A stretch of 37,876 nt of DNA. Origin: JBDIBA01 sp039812705. Lineage in GTDB: Bacteria; Actinomycetota; Acidimicrobiia; Acidimicrobiales; JBBSGY01. The stretch covers positions 1 to 37,876 of the forward strand of contig JBDIBA010000016.1 of the NCBI GenBank assembly GCA_039812705.1. The letters run 5' to 3'. The notes under the pieces are model-generated. The model was not told where the DNA came from and did no database searches. It was given only the letters and a program-made list of their open reading frames with translations. Position numbers and translations under genes: made by a program. Positions 31,587-37,876 of the stretch are shown in pieces; the first letter of the stretch is position 1; every line of letters starts with the position of its first letter.

Positions 31587-32816
31587 TTGCTTGCTTTCAC
31601 ATTCCCAGGTCAAGGTTCCCAGCGCCCCGCAATGGGTGTTGCATGGCAGGGCCACGCAGCCTGGCACCGGGTTGAGGAAGCCAGCTCCGCCACAGGAATC
31701 GACGTCGAGCACCTGCTGCTACGCGCCAATGCCGACGAGTTGACCCAAACTCAAAACGCTCAGCTGGCAACCTTCGTCGTGTCAATCATGGCGTTCGACA
31801 CAGCGGTCGAGGCGGGTCTCGCCAAAGCAGAACTGATGGCTGGACACAGCCTCGGCGAGTACAGCGCTCTGGTGGCGGCCGGCATTCTCAGTTTTGCCGA
31901 TGGTTGCAAACTGGTGGGCATTCGTGGCGCAGCCATGAAGGCTGCCGCGGACCAAAACCCAGGAACCATGTACGCAGTTCTTGGCCTTGATGACATCAAA
32001 GTCGAAGCGGCGTGTCGACAGGCATCAGCCGAGTTCGATGGGGTTGGCGCCTACGTGGCGAACTACAACAGCGACGGCCAGGTGGTCATCTCTGGTGGAC
32101 AGAAGCAGCTTGAGCGCGCCGGCGAAATCGCCAAAGAAATGGGCGCGAAACGCTCGGTGCCACTGCCGGTGGGCGGCGCGTTTCACACTCCCCACATGGC
32201 ACCTGCTCAAAACGCGTTGCGCGAAGCACTTGCAAGTACGAACTTCAGCGACAGCACAGTTCGCGTGGTGTCCAACTTTGACGCCGTCCCGCACGACGGC
32301 GGTGAGCAGTGGCGCGAATTGTGTGCACAACAACTTTGCAACCCGGTCCGCTGGTCGCAAAGTGTTGCTGCAATGTCCGCTGAGGGCGCAACCGTGTTCG
32401 CCGAACTTGGACCCGGCAACGTGCTCACAAATCTCGCAAAACGAAACGCGCCATCTGCAGTTGCCGTGGCCATTGCAGAGCCCAACACAGACGACCTGGC
32501 GAGCGCCGTCGCAGACCTCGATCGCGCAACCTCACCTGGCGATTCCGTAATTGACCTCGATAACAGCCACCTAGACGGCGAACAACCCGCGCTCGTTGAC
32601 CGCGTTGTCATTGCTCACGCGACCGGAAAGTTTGCCTTGTCAAACGAAACTCAAGTCGGTCAGTCCATCAAGCCCGGAGACGCCGTCGCCCTCATTGACG
32701 GCGAAGCAGTCCAGTCGCCGTTCGGCGGCGTGCTGTCACGCATTTTGGCCATGGAAGGCGAACGCGTTACGCCCGGCCAGCCCGTTGCGTGGATTGCAAC
32801 CACGGAAGGCCAGTAA
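31587..32816 (+). CDS. fabD: Malonyl-CoA:ACP transacylase FabD with C-terminal biotinyl/lipoyl-like domain
   Basis: FabD moves malonyl from CoA to ACP, supplying extender units for fatty-acid synthesis. Residues 1-300 match the family: FPGQGSQ at 6-12, nucleophile S88 in GHSLGEYSAL, R113 in GIRGAAM and H200 in GGAFHTPHM. Unusually about 100 residues follow (409 in total against roughly 310). Their last 65 residues resemble a biotinyl/lipoyl barrel (ATGKFALSNETQVGQSIKPGD, then SPFGGVLSRILAMEGE and VTPGQPVAWI), but the hairpin that would hold the modified Lys (EAMKM-like) is reduced to DGEAV. Start is TTG 31587 with AAGGA (31576-31580) 6 bp upstream. First gene of the fab operon; the next gene starts directly at its stop. 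Confidence 0.93.
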   Translation: MLAFTFPGQGSQRPAMGVAWQGHAAWHRVEEASSATGIDVEHLLLRANADELTQTQNAQLATFVVSIMAFDTAVEAGLAKAELMAGHSLGEYSALVAAGILSFADGCKLVGIRGAAMKAAADQNPGTMYAVLGLDDIKVEAACRQASAEFDGVGAYVANYNSDGQVVISGGQKQLERAGEIAKEMGAKRSVPLPVGGAFHTPHMAPAQNALREALASTNFSDSTVRVVSNFDAVPHDGGEQWRELCAQQLCNPVRWSQSVAAMSAEGATVFAELGPGNVLTNLAKRNAPSAVAVAIAEPNTDDLASAVADLDRATSPGDSVIDLDNSHLDGEQPALVDRVVIAHATGKFALSNETQVGQSIKPGDAVALIDGEAVQSPFGGVLSRILAMEGERVTPGQPVAWIATTEGQ

Positions 32817-33740
32817 GTGGGCGTCGCAATTACCGGCCTTGGCGTCGCACTCCCCGAACGTGTCGTCACGAATGACGACTTCGCCAAATACCTCGACACC
32901 AGCGATCAATGGATTACCGAGCGCACCGGCATTCATGAGCGGCGCTTCGGTGGAACCACTGGCGAGCTTGCAACCGAGGCCGGACGCAACGCGTTGAAAG
33001 ACGCAGGTGTCGACGCATCTGAGATCGACTTGGTGCTGCTTGCCACATCGACACCCGACGCTGCCATGCCGCCCACTGCCGCATGGGTACATGCCCAGTT
33101 GGGCGTCAAGGGCGGCGTCGCAGACATCAATGTTGCATGCGCGGGATTCGTTTACGCGCTGTCGGCGGCGCAGGGAATGATCCTCGGCGGACTCGGCAAG
33201 GTTCTAGTAATCGGCGCAGACACGCTTTCCAGAATCACTGACCAACAAGATCGCTCAACGGCAGTTCTTTTTGGGGACGGCGCGGGCGCAGTCGTTGTCG
33301 AGAAAACCGAAGGCGACAACCAGTTACTTGCTGCAGACCTGCTCGCCGACGGCAGCCTCACCGACATCTTGCGATGCAACACGGGTGGCACCATCAAAAT
33401 GCGCGGACAAGAGGTATACAAAGCGGCCGTCTTGCTGTGCACTGCCTCGATCAAGGCGACCTTGCAAACAGCAGGACTCCAAGCGTCGGACATTGACGTC
33501 TTTGTCCCCCACCAAGCAAACGTGCGCATCATCGACGCCATTTCCACTCGAGTAGGCATTGCGCCAGACGCCGCAGCAATTGCCCTCGACAAGACGGGTA
33601 ACACCTCGGCTGCATCAATTCCGCTTGCGCTTGGTGTTGCCGCCGAACAAGGCAGACTGAAAGATGGTGCGATCGTCTTGCTGTGCGGCTTCGGCGCAGG
33701 CATGACAATCGGTACCCAGATTTGGAGATGGGGCAAATGA
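32817..33740 (+). CDS. fabH: Beta-ketoacyl-ACP synthase III (FabH)
   Basis: FabH starts fatty-acid chains by condensing an acyl-CoA primer with malonyl-ACP. The catalytic triad is visible: C108 in NVACAGF, H232 in PHQANVRII and N262 in KTGNTSAAS. N-terminal ITGLGVALPERVVTN and SDQWITERTGIHERR are typical. The protein is 307 residues, slightly shorter than E. coli FabH (317). GTG 32817 lies immediately after the fabD TAA (zero spacing), so translation is probably coupled; the ribosome-binding site must be inside fabD. It overlaps fabG by 4 bp. Primer preference (acetyl or branched) cannot be read here. Confidence 0.96.
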   Translation: MGVAITGLGVALPERVVTNDDFAKYLDTSDQWITERTGIHERRFGGTTGELATEAGRNALKDAGVDASEIDLVLLATSTPDAAMPPTAAWVHAQLGVKGGVADINVACAGFVYALSAAQGMILGGLGKVLVIGADTLSRITDQQDRSTAVLFGDGAGAVVVEKTEGDNQLLAADLLADGSLTDILRCNTGGTIKMRGQEVYKAAVLLCTASIKATLQTAGLQASDIDVFVPHQANVRIIDAISTRVGIAPDAAAIALDKTGNTSAASIPLALGVAAEQGRLKDGAIVLLCGFGAGMTIGTQIWRWGK

Positions 33741-34453
33741 GCAGAGTTGTTTTAGTAACCGGGGGCAACCGCGGAATTGGTCGCGCTTGCGTTGAAGCAT
33801 TCCTGAAGAATGGCGACCGCGTGGCTTTTACATATCGCAGCAATCCGCCAAGCGACCTTGAAGGCGAAAACGTTCTCGCACTGCAAGCTGACGTCAACGA
33901 TCCACAAAGCGTCGAGAACGCCTTTGCAAAGGTCGAAGAACAGTTTGGCAACGTCGAAGTCCTCGTCGCAAATGCCGGCATCAACAAAGACACGCTCTTG
34001 ATGCGCATGAGCGAAGACGAGTGGGACGACGTGCTGGACACCAACTTGAAGGCCGCGTGGCGCGTGGCCAAGCGGGCCAGTCGCAACATGACCAAGGCGC
34101 GCAGTGGACGCATGGTTTTCATGTCCTCGGTGGTTGGTTACTTTGGCTCCCCAGGTCAAACCAACTACGCATCATCAAAGGCCGGCTTGATTGGCCTTGC
34201 GCGCTCAATCACGCGCGAGCTCGGCCCGCGCGGCATCACGGCGAACGTCGTTGCTCCCGGCCCTGTCGCAACAGACATGTTGACTGCTCTCGGTGACCAA
34301 GGCGCAGCCCGTCTCACAGATTTAGTGCCAATCGGCCGAGCAGCATCGCCCGAAGAAGTTGCTGCTGCCGTTACATTCTTGGCTTCGCCAGAGGCCAGCT
34401 ACATTTCCGGTGTTGTGTTGCCAGTCGATGGCGGCATGGCCATGGGTCACTGA
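33737..34453 (+). CDS. fabG: 3-oxoacyl-ACP reductase (FabG)
   Basis: An SDR-fold NADPH-dependent reductase for the first reduction in each elongation cycle. It has the cofactor loop TGGNRGIG (8-15), NAG near 79-81, and the catalytic S131, Y144 and K148 in SSVVGYFGSPGQTNYASSKAG-type order (S at -13 from Y). The 239 residues fit the family. ATG 33737 overlaps the fabH stop as ATGA and has GGAG/GGGG upstream in fabH; an in-frame start at 33683 would add a non-conserved leader. Followed by acpP after 29 bp. In this operon the FabG role is well supported over other SDR functions. Confidence 0.95.
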   Translation: MSRVVLVTGGNRGIGRACVEAFLKNGDRVAFTYRSNPPSDLEGENVLALQADVNDPQSVENAFAKVEEQFGNVEVLVANAGINKDTLLMRMSEDEWDDVLDTNLKAAWRVAKRASRNMTKARSGRMVFMSSVVGYFGSPGQTNYASSKAGLIGLARSITRELGPRGITANVVAPGPVATDMLTALGDQGAARLTDLVPIGRAASPEEVAAAVTFLASPEASYISGVVLPVDGGMAMGH

Positions 34454-34482
34454 ACCGAGATTCACATTTAAGGAGCCAACAA

Positions 34483-34722
34483 ATGGCAGACAACTTCGAC
34501 AAGATGAAAGAAGTCATCGTCAGCACCCTCAAGGTCGACGCCGACAAGGTGACACCCGAGGCGCGCTTCAAAGAAGACCTGGACGCCGACAGTCTCGACC
34601 TGGTGGAGTTCGTGATGGGTCTCGAAGAGACTTTCGACATCACCGTTGAAGACGAGGAAAGCGCGGGCGTGCAAACCGTTCAGCAGGCGCTCGACCTCGT
34701 TGAATCCAAGCAAAACGCTTAG
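34483..34722 (+). CDS. acpP: Acyl carrier protein
   Basis: A 79-residue acidic helical carrier that holds the growing acyl chain on a 4'-phosphopantetheine arm. The attachment site is S37 in LDADSLDLVEFVMGLEE, the classic DSL motif. The strong ribosome-binding site AAGGAG (34470-34475) lies 7 bp before ATG 34483, consistent with the high expression expected of ACP. It sits between fabG and fabF. Another role as a secondary-metabolism carrier is unlikely given the operon. Confidence 0.97.
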   Translation: MADNFDKMKEVIVSTLKVDADKVTPEARFKEDLDADSLDLVEFVMGLEETFDITVEDEESAGVQTVQQALDLVESKQNA

Positions 34723-34746
34723 TCAGCACATTCAAGAAAGGTTCTC

Positions 34747-35925
34747 ATGCGGTCAGAGTCCAAACGTGTCGTGGTCACCGGAGTGGGCGTGGTTTCGCCC
34801 GCGGGTGTGGGAATAGACGAGTTTTGGAGCGGCATCTGTGCAGAGGCGCCCGACACCGACATTCGCCGTGTAGGCGACTTCGGTGTTGAACAGTTCCTCA
34901 GCGAGAAGGAAGTTTCGCGCGTCGACCGTTTCTCGCAGTTCGCCATTGCCGCGGCTGAAATGTGTGTTGACGATGCGGGGCGTCCTGATGTCGACCCCGA
35001 CCGCGCCGGCGTGTTCGTTGCAACGGGAATCGGCGGCATCGCCACACTCGAAACTCAGGTCGAGACGCGGCTCAACCGCGGTCCGCGCCGTGTTTCGCCT
35101 TTCTTGGTTCCGATGATGATGGGCAACGCCGCCACCGGCAACGTCTCCATGCGCCTCGGCTACAGAGGGCCTTCAGAAGCAACCGTTACCGCGTGTGCGT
35201 CGTCCACCCACTCCATTGGCAACGCGGCGCGCGTGGTGGCCAGTGGGCGGTGCAACGTCATGATTGCGGGAGGCAGCGAGAGTTCGCTCACCGAAACGGC
35301 AATTGCCGGATTTGGCAACATGACTGCCCTCTCCAAGTTGGGAATCTCACGGCCTTTCGACCGCGACCGCGACGGCTTTGTGATTGCCGAAGGCGCAGCC
35401 GTGTTGATGCTCGAAGAACTCGAGCACGCTCGCGCTCGCGGGGCTCGCATTTACGCTGAATTAGTCGGTGCGTCGAACACTGCCGATGCTCACCACATCA
35501 CCGCACCCGAACCCAGCGGTCGTGGAGCGGTTTCGTGCATGCGCTTTGCCCTTGAAGACGCCGGCATGTCTCCCCGCGATATCAAACACATCAATGCGCA
35601 CGGGACCTCCACTCCATTGAACGATGCCGCCGAGGCACAGGCATGCGTGGAGGTTTTTGGCGAGCCTGGTCCCCCGGTCACGTCAATCAAGGGCGTCACC
35701 GGCCACAGCCTGGGCGGCGCGGGCGCAACCGAAGCTGTTGCATCAGTGTTGACCATTTCCCGCGGCGAAATTCCGCCCACCAGGGGCACCAAGAACGTCG
35801 ACCCTGAAGTCAAACTCGATGTGGTTCTGGACGCACCGCGCAAGTGGATACCTGGCCCGGTGATCTCGAACTCTTTCGGCTTCGGCGGCCACAACGGCTC
35901 GCTCATCTTCGCCCCACTCGACTAG
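34747..35925 (+). CDS. fabF: Beta-ketoacyl-ACP synthase II (FabF)
   Basis: The elongating condensing enzyme of fatty-acid synthesis. The Cys-His-His triad is C150 (VTACASSTHSIG), H285 (NAHGTSTPLND) and H320 (KGVTGHSLGGAGA); the terminal FGFGGHNGSLIF is also conserved. It has 392 residues against about 410 in E. coli. ATG 34747 has AAGAAAGG upstream and lies 24 bp after acpP. It is the last gene of the operon, and its stop TAG (35923-35925) lies in a 12-bp tandem duplication. A FabB-type role is possible, but the neighbourhood fabH-fabG-acpP-fabF supports FabF. Confidence 0.95.
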   Translation: MRSESKRVVVTGVGVVSPAGVGIDEFWSGICAEAPDTDIRRVGDFGVEQFLSEKEVSRVDRFSQFAIAAAEMCVDDAGRPDVDPDRAGVFVATGIGGIATLETQVETRLNRGPRRVSPFLVPMMMGNAATGNVSMRLGYRGPSEATVTACASSTHSIGNAARVVASGRCNVMIAGGSESSLTETAIAGFGNMTALSKLGISRPFDRDRDGFVIAEGAAVLMLEELEHARARGARIYAELVGASNTADAHHITAPEPSGRGAVSCMRFALEDAGMSPRDIKHINAHGTSTPLNDAAEAQACVEVFGEPGPPVTSIKGVTGHSLGGAGATEAVASVLTISRGEIPPTRGTKNVDPEVKLDVVLDAPRKWIPGPVISNSFGFGGHNGSLIFAPLD

Positions 35926-35942
35926 CCGCCCGACTAGCCGCC
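35919..35942. repeat. 12-bp tandem duplication across the fabF stop
   Basis: CGACTAGCCGCC occurs twice without spacer, at 35919-35930 and 35931-35942; the first copy carries the fabF stop TAG. It shares GACTAGCCGC with the repeat at the uvrA 3' end (202-211). Confidence 0.75.
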
Positions 35943-35948
35943 CGCGGT

Positions 35949-36260
35949 CGCGGCAGAAACTCGCCGTCACCCCCACACGCGGCAGAAACTCTCCGTCATT
36001 CCCGTGCCTCAGTGCGCATTTCTTTCAACAATCGCGCTGAAACACCCCACGCGCGCAAGAAACTCTCCGTCAGTCGCACAAGTCACCACGACTTTCTTTC
36101 AGAAATCGCCCTGAAACGCCCCGGTCGCGGCAGAAACTCTCCGTCACTTCCACACTTCAGTGCGCATTTCTTTCAGAAGTCGCGCGGAGGGGACCCTTTC
36201 GCGCAAGAAACCCTCCGCCGATCCCCGCGCTCGCCGCACTTTTCTTTCGCTTTGCGCTCG
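35949..36260. repeat. Imperfect ~74-bp tandem repeat array
   Basis: Two alternating elements recur. Element A (CGCGGCAGAAACTCTCCGTC and variants) lies near 35949, 35978, 36052, 36127 and 36200. Element B (GTGCGCATTTCTTTCAG and variants) lies near 36010, 36087, 36158 and 36235. From the second A on, the spacing is 73-75 bp, so there are about four units. A contains AGAAA and B TTTCTT, so neighbouring A and B can pair in RNA. No convincing gene lies in 35926-36453. Copies are diverged (estimated by eye), and there are no CRISPR-like identical repeats. Confidence 0.7.
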
Positions 36261-36312
36261 TGATTCGCCCGTGTTCTGAGCGCGACTTTCCGCCAGATAC
36301 CGACATCACGCC

Positions 36313-36362
36313 GTTTTTCTTTCGCAAAAAGCCCTCAAACGCCCGTTTCGCGAAAGAAAAAC
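36313..36362. repeat. 13-bp perfect inverted repeat
   Basis: GTTTTTCTTTCGC (36313-36325) and its exact reverse complement (36350-36362) flank a 24-base loop that itself contains a small AAACG/CGTTT hairpin. It follows the repeat array. The T-run lies in the 5' arm in either direction, so it is not a standard terminator, though it could fold as one between the convergent fabF and PfpI genes. Confidence 0.6.
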
Positions 36363-36374
36363 CGATACCGAAGT

Positions 36375-36425
36375 CCACCCCCGACCGCGGCGGGCGCCAG
36401 AGGCGGGCGGCGGGGTCGGGGGTGG
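36375..36425. repeat. 12-bp perfect GC-rich inverted repeat, possible terminator
   Basis: CCACCCCCGACC (36375-36386) pairs exactly with 36414-36425 across 27 bases; a further GGCGGGG/CCCCGCC pairing is possible at 36409-36432. It lies 28 bp beyond the stop of the minus-strand PfpI gene. No T-tract follows. Confidence 0.5.
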
Positions 36426-36453
36426 CCCCGCCGGGAGGCGGGGGCAGCTGGGG

Positions 36454-37017
36454 TTAGCGGCGCTTGGAGTGATTGCCTTCGGCGAATTCTTCGATGATTT
36501 TGTCGCAGAATGCGTCGAGATCGTCGGGGTTGCGGCTAGTGACCATGCCCGCATCGCACACGCATTCTTCGTCGACCCAGTTGCCGCCCGCGTTACGAAT
36601 ATCGGTCTGCAGACTTGGCCATGAAGTGACCCTCCGGCCATTGACAAGACCCGCCTCAACAAGCACCCACGGTCCATGGCAGATGGAGGCAATCGGCAAA
36701 CCCGCATCCCATGCTTCGCGCACGAACGACACGGCAGCTTGATCCATCCGCAACGCGTCGGGATTCGCAACACCGCCCGGGATCACCACACCTGCAAAGT
36801 CACTGACTCGCGCATTCGCGGTCGAAACGTCGGATTCAAAAACATCGGCCTTGTCCAGGTGATTGAACGCCTGCACTTTGCCAACCTCTGGAGTCACCAG
36901 CTTCACGTCAGCGCCGGCTTGCACAACGGCCTGCATCGGCTGGGTCAGTTCAACCTGCTCAACGCCTTCGTTTGCGAGAATAAACGCAATTGTCTTTCCG
37001 CTTAGTTCATTAGCCAT
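36454..37017 (-). CDS. DJ-1/PfpI family protein
   Basis: A 187-residue single-domain protein of the DJ-1/PfpI (class I glutamine amidotransferase-like) superfamily; members act as deglycases, proteases or stress chaperones. The nucleophilic elbow is ICHGPWVL with C113 and H114, and the conserved Glu of the PfpI type is E17 or E20 in ANEGVEQVEL. IPGGVANPDALR is also a family signature. Start ATG 37017 is chosen because GAGAGGA lies about 7 bp upstream and ANELSGKTIAF follows; an in-frame start at 37041 would add 8 residues. It is divergent from the NUDIX gene (111 bp) and convergent with the fab operon across the repeat block. The precise activity is open. Confidence 0.9.
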   Translation of the reverse strand: MANELSGKTIAFILANEGVEQVELTQPMQAVVQAGADVKLVTPEVGKVQAFNHLDKADVFESDVSTANARVSDFAGVVIPGGVANPDALRMDQAAVSFVREAWDAGLPIASICHGPWVLVEAGLVNGRRVTSWPSLQTDIRNAGGNWVDEECVCDAGMVTSRNPDDLDAFCDKIIEEFAEGNHSKRR

Positions 37018-37128
37018 TTCAAGTCCTCTCGTCGTTCTCAAATGTCGCGCTGGAGCGCGAACGTGGCATCCCTACCCAGATCAGCGTCGGTAAACACATG
37101 GCCTCAATAGACGCACCACAATCAAGTC

Positions 37129-37686
37129 ATGAATTACTGCGCGAACTGCGGAACATCGCTGAACGAGAAACCCCCGGCACGGTGCACAAACTGCGGACAG
37201 TTCACCCATGAGAACCCAAAGCCAACAGCAGGCGCATTAATCGTCGACGGGGAATCACGCCTGCTTTTGGTTAAAAGGGCAAGCAAACCCTGGAAGGGTC
37301 GTTGGGATATCCCCGGCGGATTCTGCGAAAAGGGCGAACACCCCACCGCCACCATTGTTCGCGAAATCAATGAGGAACTTGGCGAAGAGGTCGTCGCCGA
37401 TTCCTTCCACGGCATCTACATGGACACCTATGAAGAGCACGGTCACACGCAATCAACGATGAACATCATCTTCACTGCCCACTTGACGCGCGGCGGCGCA
37501 GCGACGCTAACAAGCGCAGACCCAAATGAAATCCAAGACCCAACCTGGTTTCGAAAACAAGATCTACCGTGGGATGAACTCGCGTTCCCTCGGCAGATCA
37601 CCGCAATCCTGCGCGATTGGGTAGCAAGCGAGCCAGCCCCAAGCGAGCCAACCCCAGGCAATTCAACAAGGCAAGACGACGACTAG
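37129..37686 (+). CDS. NUDIX hydrolase with N-terminal zinc ribbon
   Basis: A 185-residue NUDIX enzyme, hydrolysing nucleoside diphosphates linked to another group. A zinc ribbon with two CxxC pairs (YCANCG, CTNCGQF) spans residues 3-24, as in NudC-like proteins. The NUDIX box runs from GGFCEKGE to REINEELGEE and fits Gx5Ex7REUxEExGU, so the catalytic metal site is complete. A Pro/Ser/Glu-rich tail ends the protein. ATG 37129 is the start. Substrate (NADH, ADP-ribose or other) cannot be decided. Its stop TAG shares a CTAG tetranucleotide with the stop of the convergent fabZ-like gene. Confidence 0.9.
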   Translation: MNYCANCGTSLNEKPPARCTNCGQFTHENPKPTAGALIVDGESRLLLVKRASKPWKGRWDIPGGFCEKGEHPTATIVREINEELGEEVVADSFHGIYMDTYEEHGHTQSTMNIIFTAHLTRGGAATLTSADPNEIQDPTWFRKQDLPWDELAFPRQITAILRDWVASEPAPSEPTPGNSTRQDDD

Positions 37687-37876
37687 GCGTCGACAAGGAC
37701 AAACATCAAGTCAGCCTTGCAACAAAGCTCTCCATTAACACTGGCCTGACCCGAACCTTTGCCGCCGCGCGATGACAAGCGGCCCATTTCGATGGACAGC
37801 TCAAGGGTGTCGCCCGGCAAGACCTGGCGGCGGAACTTGCAGCCGTCGATTCCACCAAACAACGGCAGCTTGCCGC
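37683..37876 (-). CDS. 3-hydroxyacyl-ACP dehydratase FabZ-like, C-terminal part (partial)
   Basis: The minus frame entering from the window end encodes about 64 residues up to TAG (37683-37685). It reads KLPLFGGIDGCKFRRQVLPG, then DTLELSIEMGR and ends ADLMFVLVDA. The FRRxVxPGD stretch and the LMF near the end are typical of the hot-dog-fold FabZ dehydratase, which forms trans-2-enoyl-ACP in fatty-acid synthesis. The catalytic His and Glu lie in the missing N-terminal part, so activity cannot be confirmed. Finding it 2 kb from the fab operon on the opposite strand fits a shared fatty-acid function. Its stop overlaps the NUDIX gene stop tail to tail. Confidence 0.8.
   Translation of the reverse strand, partial: GKLPLFGGIDGCKFRRQVLPGDTLELSIEMGRLSSRGGKGSGQASVNGELCCKADLMFVLVDA

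Noticed and set aside
35949..36260. CRISPR array
   Set aside because: Repeats are imperfect, two alternating elements occur, spacing is about 74 bp with similar spacers, and no cas gene is present.
35844..36263. 139-codon frame through the ~74-bp repeats as a repeat protein
   Set aside because: It starts inside fabF in another frame, has no ribosome-binding site, and the composition changes with each repeat instead of keeping a protein motif.

Overview
The window is a compact bacterial chromosome segment of moderately high G+C, most likely from an actinomycete-phylum organism (Actinomycetota, plausibly class Acidimicrobiia; the class is inference). The reasons are the neighbourhood polA - rpsA - coaE - uvrB - uvrA, which is conserved in many actinobacteria; a PdtaR-type ANTAR response regulator beside polA; a DtxR/IdeR-type regulator; frequent GTG/TTG starts; and a Tad pilus locus without an outer-membrane secretin. 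No insertion sequence, integrase, rRNA or CRISPR array was seen; there is one tRNA (Leu, anticodon CAA).

Layout. 1-177: 3' end of a LysM protein. 204-8577: uvrA, two polytopic glycosyltransferase-like membrane proteins, uvrB and coaE. 8605-10883: a NarL-type sensor kinase and its LuxR-type response regulator. 11039-23939: a Tad/Flp pilus locus with two small Flp pilins, a polytopic membrane protein, a minus-strand operon cpaB-tadZ-tadA-(vWA)tadB-tadC, and a divergent plus-strand operon tadE-tadG1-tadG2. 23992-29915: rpsA, polA with a translationally coupled chorismate mutase, a DtxR-family regulator and pdtaR. 29979-31461: a Tat-type lipoprotein of unknown role and tRNA-Leu. 31587-35925: the fatty-acid synthesis operon fabD-fabH-fabG-acpP-fabF. 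35926-36453: an intergenic block of about 74-bp imperfect tandem repeats and inverted repeats. 36454-37876: a DJ-1/PfpI protein, a NUDIX hydrolase with a zinc ribbon, and a truncated fabZ-like gene.

How it works together. The Tad block interrupts the usual rpsA-coaE proximity and brings its own two-component system. A perfect 16-bp palindrome between cpaB and tadE and a 13/16 match to it in front of the first pilin gene suggest one regulator, probably the adjacent response regulator, controls pilin and machine genes together. The ATPase (TadA), localisation ATPase (TadZ), platform proteins (TadB, TadC), CpaB and pseudopilin-like TadE/TadG proteins would build the pilus; no prepilin peptidase (TadV/CpaA) is in the window. 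TadB carries an extracytoplasmic vWA-like domain with an altered metal site, and two large paralogous TadG-like proteins probably form surface components; the second has a damaged or unconventional 5' end.

The fab operon covers malonyl loading, initiation, reduction and elongation on ACP. Its FabD has an extra C-terminal biotinyl/lipoyl-like domain lacking the usual modified lysine hairpin. The main unusual signals are the shared operator, the vWA-TadB protein, the TadG2 start, the FabD fusion, the repeat block after fabF, and a DtxR-family protein with two primary metal ligands replaced.
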